This document shows positions 8,932 through 15,928 of a stretch of 17,575 nt of DNA, piece by piece. The notes below the pieces were generated by a model, which saw nothing but the letters and a program-made list of their open reading frames with translations, was not told the origin of the DNA and ran no database searches. Location: assembly GCA_025399215.1 (NCBI GenBank), contig MU621431.1, positions 1 through 17,575 of the forward strand, read 5' to 3'. Within the stretch, counting starts at the first letter, position 1; each line of letters opens with the position of its first letter. This DNA comes from Globomyces pollinis-pini (lineage: Eukaryota > Chytridiomycota > Chytridiomycetes > Rhizophydiales > Globomycetaceae). The position numbers and the translations under genes are program-made.

Positions 8932-9444
8932 CTATTATATTTCGGGAAATAGCTATGAGTGGATTTCTAATTATATCAACCACTATAGCGGCATGTTATT
9001 CATCCTATCAAATATTAATAAAACCAGACAATATAATCCAAGTAAGGATCTTTGCTGATGGTGATCTGATCATCTGAATTACACACTCGCAGTATTTTGT
9101 AATCAACAAAAACTTGGCAACAAAAGTACAACGCAATTGGAATGAGATTCAAGGACGGAACCGGATGAGATCCAGGAGTGTACAGTTTACTAAAAGACAA
9201 ATGATTAATAATCTACGGCATTATTGTCATGTTACAAAGGAAATTCACCACGATAGAAAGCAAGTAGAAAAATCCGATGAATACCTTGAATCTATTTGGT
9301 AAACCGGTAAAACTAAAACGATAACCTCAACAGAGCATTGAAATACCAAGAGGATATATAAGTTGTTAAAACTATATTGACCAAATGTTAGTCATCGAAT
9401 TTGAACAACAGTTTCTTTGAAAGTTAGTCTAATTTGAATAAGGG

Positions 9445-9450
9445 TTTATT
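9445..9450 (-). terminator. AATAAA polyadenylation signal (DHFR)
   Basis: Canonical hexamer on the minus strand, 25 bases after the DHFR stop. Confidence 0.5.
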
Positions 9451-9475
9451 TGAAAATTAAGTCTTAACAAAGTAG

Positions 9476-10087
9476 TTATGGATCAGATTGTTTCTTCCAT
9501 AGTTGAAACTGACACTGAAAAGTTCCTTCGTTGAATGGCATTGTTTCCACAAATGGTAGTAACTCTTTAAACTGGCCATCATCGACTCGTTGAAATTGCT
9601 CCATGTTTATATCCAAGAATACATCGCACTGAATGGCTTGTGGACTTTCTACACGTGTAATAAAGAGCAGATCGGTATAGGGGAGTGCTAAACTGTAAAT
9701 CTGACCACCTCCAATCACAAAAACACTGTCAATTTCATTTCGTTCGCACCAAACTATAGCATCCTCCATTGTTGTAAAATACTTCACGTTGTCTAACTGA
9801 GATTCTGGAATGGTTCTTGATAGGACTATATTCATTCTTCCAGATAATGGCTTGAAAGCGCTGGGGATAGAATCCCATGTCTTTCTTCCCATGATACACG
9901 CATTCATTAACTTCGTTGAACTTGATGAAGTTGTTGATTTGGAGTCACTCGGATTCACAAAGCTCGTAGTTACTTTCTTGAAATATGCCATATCCTTCCT
10001 TAGTCTCCATGGCATATCTCCATTAAATCCAATCCCACCCTCCTTCGTTGCAGCAACAATCAAATGCACTTTCTTGCTTGTAGTCAT
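9476..10087 (-). CDS. DFR1: Dihydrofolate reductase
   Basis: One uninterrupted frame of 203 residues from the ATG at 10087. It reduces dihydrofolate to tetrahydrofolate with NADPH, supporting thymidylate and purine synthesis. Visible motifs are LIVAATKEGGIGFNGDMPWR with MAYFKK following (substrate loop; Asp32 is the catalytic acid position), CIMGRKTWDSIP (NADPH binding), PLSGRMNIVLSR, and VFVIGGGQIY with the conserved Gly-Gly pair. A Ser/Thr-rich insertion separates the first two blocks. Length matches stand-alone fungal DHFRs, and no thymidylate synthase domain is fused. It has no intron. It is divergent from VPS1 with 166 bases between start codons. Confidence 0.98.
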   Translation of the reverse strand: MTTSKKVHLIVAATKEGGIGFNGDMPWRLRKDMAYFKKVTTSFVNPSDSKSTTSSSSTKLMNACIMGRKTWDSIPSAFKPLSGRMNIVLSRTIPESQLDNVKYFTTMEDAIVWCERNEIDSVFVIGGGQIYSLALPYTDLLFITRVESPQAIQCDVFLDINMEQFQRVDDGQFKELLPFVETMPFNEGTFQCQFQLWKKQSDP

Positions 10088-10253
10088 GATCAAAAAAAGG
10101 AAAATCTGTTGGATGATGATATCAATCCACTGAGATATTGATGAATGCCAAATTTAAAGACATCTATCTATACATTTTATTATCTTTTGGTTACTTTTCA
10201 CCCTTGTCTGTTTCCTTCAACCATGTGAAATTTTCTTGTCATTGAGATATACG
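10088..10253. promoter_or_regulatory. Bidirectional promoter region of DHFR and VPS1
   Basis: The 166 bases between the two start codons must serve both genes. The stretch is AT-rich, with a TATACATTTTATTATC-like run in its middle and a pyrimidine-rich part nearer VPS1. I identify no defined factor site. Confidence 0.5.
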
Positions 10254-12595
10254 ATGGATTCGCATTTGATTAAAACCAGTATGAATCAATATCTTAATCA
10301 TTAGTAAATGCATTGCAGGAAGCTTTCAGTGCTGTAGGCGTTCAAAATCCTATCGATCTTCCTCAAGTACAGAATTAAAACTGATTTGTAGATTGCGGTG
10401 GTCGGATCCCAAAGTTCAGGAAAGAGTTCTGTATTGGAAAATATTGTCGGTCAAGACTTTTTACCAAGAGGTTGTATTCTCTTTGTCTGATTCTTTAGGA
10501 TCTGGAATTGTGACAAGACGTCCCCTTGTCCTACAATTAATTAACAAACCGCTACCAGATGGCGCAACAGGTTTGCTAAGTTGAGCTCATCTTAGCTGGC
10601 CCTAATGATGAATTTGGTGAATTTTTACATGTCCCTGGAAAGAAGTTCACCAATTTTGATGAAGTTCGAGCTGAAATTGAAGCAGAAACAGAACGAACCA
10701 CTGGAAAGAAAGGGGGTGTTTCACCAGACCCTATTTTCTTAAGAGTCACATCCCCAAAAGTGCTAACTTTAACCCTTATCGATTTACCTGGTTTAACTAA
10801 AGTTCCTGTTGGTGATCAACCAAAAGATATCGAGAAGCAGATTAAAGACATGATTTTAAAGTTCATTACCAAGCAGAACGCGATTGTTTTAGCTGTGACC
10901 AGTGCTAATACAGATTTAGCCAATTCTGATGGTTTGAAACTCGCTCGTGAAGTGGATCCTGACGGTCTTCGCACTATTGGGGTTCTTACAAAAGTGGATT
11001 TGATGGATCAAGGAACAGACGTTGTTGATATTTTGGCTGGAAGAGTAATTCCATTGCGTTTGGGATATGTTGCAGTTGTTAATCGTGGTCAACGTGATAT
11101 TGAAAACAAGAAAAAGATTACAGCAGCGTTGGATGCCGAAAGAAATTTCTTTGAAAACCATCCTTCCTACAGCTCTAAAGCACAGTTTTGTGGAACTCCA
11201 TATTTGGCCAGAAAGTTAAACTTGGTAATTATTTCTCATTAACCATCTTAGTTACTAATGCATCATATTAAATTAGCATTGCCTGAAATTAAGGCAAAAG
11301 TTTCTGCAAGTTTGTTGAAATATAACCAAGAACTTCAACAACTTGGTGACCCGTTAGTTGAAGACAATGGGCTTCAGGTAAATGATTATAATCTTAATAT
11401 TAATCATTCTAGTCAAACATCATTTTAAACGTTATCACGGAATTCACCAGTGATTATGGAAATATTATTGCTGGTACGTCCAACGACGTTTCAAGTGACG
11501 AATTGAGTGGAGGAGCTCGTATTAGTTTTGTATTTCATGAAATCTTTGGAAATGCAATCAGAGGAATGGATCCATTCGACCAGATCAAAGATGTGGATAT
11601 TCGAACAATTCTTTACAACTCTTCGGTAAAAGCTCGGAAATTTAATTCTAGGGATCTTCACCAGGTTTATTTGTTGCCACCGCAGCATTTGAAATTCTTA
11701 TCAAACAACAAATCAAAAGACTAGATGATCCTGCAGTCAAGTGTTGTAACATGATTTATGACGAATTGGTTCGTATCTTAAATGCTTTGCTACAAAAACC
11801 TGTGTTTAAGCGATTCCCACAGCTTCGTGATAAGTTTTACAGCGTTGTGATCAAGTTCTTCCAACGTTGCATGGACCCAACCACCAAACTATGCCAAGAC
11901 ATTGTTGCGTAATAGTAGTTTCAGCTCAATCTTAGTGCAGAAGCTTGTTATATCAACACCGCTCACCCAGAATTTATCAGTGGTCATCGAGTAAACTGAA
12001 TTTTATTGACCCTATGTAGGCGTTGGCAGTTGTGTCTGACCGTATTCAGCAAAAGAAGAATCCACCTCCAATTATGGACACCTTGAAGGGAAATGATCCA
12101 AGTAAGAGACCCACCCCACCTGCCCCAACTCTACAACAAGCTGCCGCCTTGAACAAAGACCATAACCAAGAATTGATTGATCAACAAAACCAAGGATTTT
12201 TTGGAAGTTTTTTCAAACAAAAATCCACTCCAGGAGTTCTTTCTCAGGTATTGAAGGCATCTATCTAATTTCTTTAGCCTCCTAGTGTTTTGAAAGCATC
12301 AGGAAATCTTTCTGAAAGAGAGCAAATGGAAACCGAGGTTATTAAATTACTGTTACTGTCATATTTCAATATTGTAAAGCGAACGACCGCAGATCTCGTC
12401 CCAAAAGCCATTATGTTCAACTTGGTACAATATTCCAGAGAGAACCTCCAGCGAGAGCTTTTGTCAGAATTGTATAAGAAAGACAGTTTCACAGAAGAAT
12501 TAAAAGAATCTGAATTCACTGTTACACGTCGTCAAGAATGCAAGAAGATGATTTCAGCTCTCAAGAAGGCTGATGAGATCATTGCTACCGTCTAA
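10254..12595 (+). CDS. VPS1: Dynamin-related GTPase Vps1
   Basis: Eleven exons (10254-10278, 10305-10366, 10392-10470, 10499-10570, 10596-11224, 11252-11377, 11413-11625, 11652-11908, 11936-11990, 12020-12247, 12278-12595) separated by introns of 25-35 nt join into 687 residues; yeast Vps1 has 704. The GTPase domain shows the P-loop GSQSSGKSS (34-42), switch Thr in the TRRP segment, DLPG (142-145) and TKVD (211-214). The stalk has [16 protein letters not shown] and [18 protein letters not shown] Pro-rich insert then leads to GFFGSFF (yeast GFFGGFF), and the GTPase effector domain starts near METEVIKLL. It constricts membranes in vacuolar/endosomal sorting and peroxisome fission. The first exon has only 25 bases, but [13 protein letters not shown] matches the yeast start. 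AATAAA at 12623-12628. Confidence 0.98.
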
Positions 12596-12622
12596 TGATT
12601 TTCGTTTTTGATAATCCAATTT

Positions 12623-12628
12623 AATAAA
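12623..12628 (+). terminator. AATAAA polyadenylation signal (VPS1)
   Basis: Canonical hexamer 27 bases after the VPS1 stop and 64 bases before the next start codon. Confidence 0.5.
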
Positions 12629-12692
12629 TCAATCGAGTATTGAAATTTTAGCATTTGTTTGAAAGTTTGTCTGCACCTTTTGTCCATATTTG

Positions 12693-14515
12693 ATGAAAAA
12701 CACAACACTTATCTTATACAAGAATGAGCTTGAAGGAACTCGATATAGACGTAAGATTGATAAATTGATAAGTATGAACTAGCTTCAACTAGAAGTATTT
12801 TTAAAACATATCAAAGTCCATCAAAAAGTTTATGGAATACAAGTACCAATTCACCACCATTTATAAGCAAATTCAACCATTGTAATTAAGGAACTAGAAG
12901 ATACTGAATATTTAGTTGGAACTAGGTTGCTGGTTTGTGATGAGAATGGAATGATTACAATACTCAATTCAACTTCATCTACAGATTATCTTTCTCCTTT
13001 GACCCAAATTACAGCACATTCCAACGCAATCTTTGATGCTACTTGGAATCATGATAATACAATGGTGGTAAAGATTGCATTTTGGTTCAAAATGTTTCAT
13101 AGGCTACTGCTTCAGCTGATAATTCAATTAGATTATGGGATATAGAATCCAAGAAATTGATTGCTTCGTTGAATGGTCATCAGGTATAGTTTACTATCTA
13201 ACTAAGTTGTACAGGGAAGTGTAAAAAGCGTTTCCTATTCTGACCATCCTGGTAATAATAGAGTCTTATTGTAGGGATACTATTATCATGTTCTAGAGAT
13301 AACTCTATCATACTATGGGATACCAGAATGAATAGCGGTAAAAAGAATGTTATGTTTCAAATCAAAAATGCACATAGTTTAAAGATTCCAACAAAAAAAG
13401 CAAGATCCAAAGCTGTAAACTCTAATATTTTGCTTACAATTTTGTTTAGTCATTGGGTGCAGGTGATAGTGTGACTGATGTGAAGTATATATATGGGACA
13501 AACAGTTTGTTGGCTTCATGTGGTGCTACTGACGGGTAAAAATTATGGAACTCATTTCAGGCTAATTAAATTTTGGGATGTGAGGTATATGGATAAACAT
13601 AAGAAAGATCCTGTTGCATTATGCAATCCATTCTCAAATGCTAGACGAACTTTTGGTATCACTTTTAATTAACAATTAGGTTTTAGCTCATTGTCATGCC
13701 ATCCTACCGGTAGAAAAGTCTATGTATCTTGTCTGAACGGATGGTAGAATCGCACATACTTAAATTTTTTAGTATTTATGAAATTGATGGCATATCTTTT
13801 ATGGAGCGTAAATCATTCAGCCATCCTGACTTCATCAATTCATCTTTTTACATAAAAAACGCTGTATCTTCATGTGGTGACTACCTTGCAAGTGGGTCAA
13901 AATCTGGCGATGTGTTTGTGTTTCAGATAGACCACCATCAACTACCACCGCTATTACTAAAAGGACACGAAGAAGAGAGTACAGGAGTGAATTGGTGTGA
14001 TACTGATCAGAAGGTATTATGGGTCTTGATTTAATCCATGATAGTTTACATCATGTGCTGACGATAAAACAGTAAGAATATGGCAACTACAACAATCACC
14101 CCCAAACACATCACAAAGAGACTTTCGCCAAGGCTTTGTGGAAGAGGCAGCTACTGTAGTAGTTTCTCAAGCGGATCAACTGTCCACTAAAAATGCTACT
14201 GACCAGAAAGAAAACTGTAGTCCGTCAACCTTAAGAGTTGCCGAAGAAGACCAGAATGTAGATACTACAGTTCAACCAACAACAAAAAAAATCGAATCCA
14301 TCAGATCATTTTTCAATAGCCCAATAAACAAAGTAAAGGAATCATCTTCAAATGTACTCACACCATCCTCCAGTTCATCATCCAATTCATCATCTAATGC
14401 AATTCCTCGAAAGAGACCATCGGAGAATATTGTAAAGGTCAATAATTCCATCAAACGATCTGGGTCAATTAAAGATTTTTTCAAACCACTTAACCAGAAA
14501 CAGAACGATTCGTGA
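12693..14515 (+). CDS. CDT2: Cdt2/DTL-like WD40 substrate receptor of CRL4
   Basis: Eleven exons (12693-12750, 12783-12881, 12916-13067, 13103-13183, 13215-13251, 13275-13414, 13450-13535, 13561-13655, 13680-13743, 13773-14013, 14045-14515) with introns of 23-35 nt give 507 residues. The start is set by phase: only the ATG at 12693 joins the second exon in frame. WD repeats span about 55-370, with LWDIES, WDTR (157-160) and WDVR (223-226). The last two fit the WDxR motif by which CRL4 receptors bind DDB1. The Lys-rich insert before SLGAGDSVTDVKY and the CGATDGLIKFWDVR strand resemble Cdt2. The disordered tail has two FF motifs like PIP boxes (434-441, 490-497) around a Ser/Asn run. Cdt2 marks PCNA-bound Cdt1 and similar proteins for destruction in S phase. 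Another CRL4 WD40 receptor is the alternative. Confidence 0.85.
13252..13274 (+). other. Shortest intron of the window (23 nt)
   Basis: GTAATA...GTAG within the Cdt2-like gene, splitting a Gly codon (G|GG) between DHP and ILLSCSRD. Flanking WD40 sequence requires its removal. Confidence 0.85.
14291..14314 (+). other. PIP-box-like motif 1 in the Cdt2-like tail
   Basis: Residues 434-441 read I-E-S-I-R-S-F-F, matching the PCNA-interacting pattern QxxIxxFF except for Ile instead of Gln at position 1. Confidence 0.5.
14459..14482 (+). other. PIP-box-like motif 2 near the C-terminus
   Basis: Residues 490-497 read S-G-S-I-K-D-F-F followed by KPL, ten residues from the end. The pattern fits a Gln-less PIP box. 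Human Cdt2 also carries a PIP box close to its C-terminus. Confidence 0.6.
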
Positions 14516-14528
14516 TGTTTCTATAGTA

Positions 14529-14534
14529 AATAAA
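14529..14534 (+). terminator. AATAAA polyadenylation signal (Cdt2-like)
   Basis: Canonical hexamer 13 bases after the stop of the Cdt2-like gene. Confidence 0.5.
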
Positions 14535-14656
14535 CACCCTATTTAATGATCAACCAGTCATTCAACTTTATTTAATGTTAAATTCTTGTATCTGATGGGG
14601 TAAAGAGATGAAAATCACTTAAATTCATCTCATCCATTTCACTCCAAAATTTTCCT

Positions 14657-15615
14657 ATGGAAGTTGCTTCCACCACAATCGATACACCTCCAGGATACAC
14701 TCTTCCAAGACATAAGCTGAAAACTAAACTGAAAGACTCGACCAAAACACCCTTGGTCGTGGTTGGTTGTGGGTCATATTCACCCGTTACATATCTTCAC
14801 TTACGAATGTTTGAGATGGGATTCGATTATATTGGAGATACTGATGAATTTGAAATAATTGGAGGATATTTTAGTCCAGTTTCTGATGCATATGCCAAAC
14901 CAGGCTTAGCTCCATGGTTTGCTTGAAGGAAGAGTTGATGTTAGGTATCATAGAGTTACAATGTGTGAATTAGCAACGCATGATAGTACCTGGATCATGG
15001 TGGATACCTGGGAACCAAGTCAAACAACTTATACTCGAACTGCTCGCGTATTAGAACATTTTGAATTCGAACTGAATGGAAAAGACGGCGATGGGGGATT
15101 CTTATTGGAAGATGGTACAATATTATAAATTTGATCAATCGTTTATAGGTACTAAAAAGAAAATTCGTATTGTTTTATTGGCTGGTATGATAGGTTTAGC
15201 AAGATCTAATGTATATAGGAGGGGATTTAATTCAATCATTTGCAGTACCAAACTTATGGAAAGAAGCAGATGTATGATTTTATTATACTTTAACATTAGT
15301 TAAATACCATACTGGGACGGTTTGGATGCTTAATCATAGAAAGAACAGGAGCTAATGTACATGACTTTTTATTGACAAACGATTCTTTACATATTCATAA
15401 AGTATTTTCTTATTTTCAGTTAATTTAAAACAGAAATCCGTATGGGTGGTGAAACAGTATATTCATAACGATATCAGCTCAACAAAAATCAGGTATATTA
15501 CATTGGCAACTTACAACTCAGATTGTTTATAAAGCGAGGCATGTCCATTAGATACTTGTTACCAGACCCTGTAGTAGACTACATTCATCAAAATTTACTG
15601 TATGGCCTTGAATAA
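14657..15615 (+). CDS. NMA1: Nicotinamide mononucleotide adenylyltransferase
   Basis: Seven exons (14657-14916, 14945-15114, 15149-15184, 15219-15271, 15300-15401, 15434-15492, 15522-15615) with introns of 28-34 nt give 257 residues. The enzyme joins NMN (or nicotinate mononucleotide) and ATP to form NAD. The nucleotidyltransferase signature is GCGSYSPVTYLHLRMFE (37-53), with His48 in the HxxH-like position. Then come FEIIGGYFSPVSDAY, YHRVTMCELA, WEPSQTTYTRTARVLEHF, LLAGGDLI, GRFGCLIIERTG and the ATP-binding ISSTKIR (221-227), ending YLLPDPVVDYI. Length matches human NMNAT3; yeast Nma1 has a longer N-terminus. AATAAA overlaps the stop (15611-15616). A Ser/Asn-rich frame downstream could be an alternative tail exon. 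The third intron contains a second possible donor. Confidence 0.95.
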
Positions 15616-15682
15616 AGTACAAAATACCAATCTTAAATTACCCATTGTACAATGTGCTTGAATTAGTTAATATTTCTTAGAT

Positions 15683-15811
15683 ATGTCATTTAGGTTAATA
15701 TGCTGGGATTTGACACAAGCATCCTCAAAGACTTCCAGCAATTCTCCAAGAGCAGCTAACAACTACTCAAATAATAAACGTAGTATTTCTGGCACTCAAC
15801 GATTGAATTAA
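15683..15811 (+). other. 42-codon Ser/Asn-rich ORF after NMNAT
   Basis: ATG at 15683 to TAA at 15809-15811, rich in Ser, Asn and basic residues like a disordered tail. It can be joined in phase to the NMNAT frame by a 94-nt intron (15600-15693, GTATGG...TTTAG), replacing the last five residues. That intron would be far longer than its neighbours and has no internal AG|GT, so this remains uncertain. It may equally be chance sequence. Confidence 0.25.
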
Positions 15812-15904
15812 GTAATAGTCGTGAACTAAAATCACAATCTACTAAGTCTACTTATTGATTTGGTAAGAACTGCTAAAGGAAATAATTTAAAGTGATTATG
15901 TATA

Positions 15905-15910
15905 TTTATT
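15905..15910 (-). terminator. AATAAA polyadenylation signal (right-edge gene)
   Basis: Minus-strand hexamer 18 bases downstream of the TAG of the right-edge gene. Confidence 0.45.
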
Positions 15911-15928
15911 TTAAAATAAAACATTAAA

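Larger units (their letters stand above)
8146..9475. other. 1.3 kb stretch with only gene fragments
   Basis: Between the receptor and DHFR no complete gene can be built. Plus-strand frame 8320-8547 has coding-like composition but an internal TAA at 8416. Minus-strand frame 9200-9015 encodes about 60 residues with a hydrophobic stretch and a polar C-terminal part. Minus-strand 8931-8734 splits into two exon-like pieces. These may be remains of one decayed gene, or a real minus-strand gene whose other exons I could not join. Confidence 0.45.
15616..15928. other. Convergent intergenic region, NMNAT and right-edge gene
   Basis: Both flanking genes end into this 313-base stretch. Apart from the short Ser/Asn-rich frame it holds polyadenylation motifs on both strands: AATAAA 15905-15910 (minus) and 15915-15920 (plus). 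Nothing else is recognisable. Confidence 0.5.

Noticed and set aside
8955..9302. Plus-strand small gene (98 residues, N-terminal hydrophobic segment) made of 8955-9041 and 9093-9302
   Set aside because: The needed 51-nt intron lies outside the 23-35 nt range of the firm introns and has no AG|GT joint, the protein matches nothing I know, and it overlaps equally plausible minus-strand pieces. Kept only as a possibility.
9810..10133. Plus-strand frame of 107 codons opposite DHFR
   Set aside because: Antisense shadow of the DHFR coding sequence.
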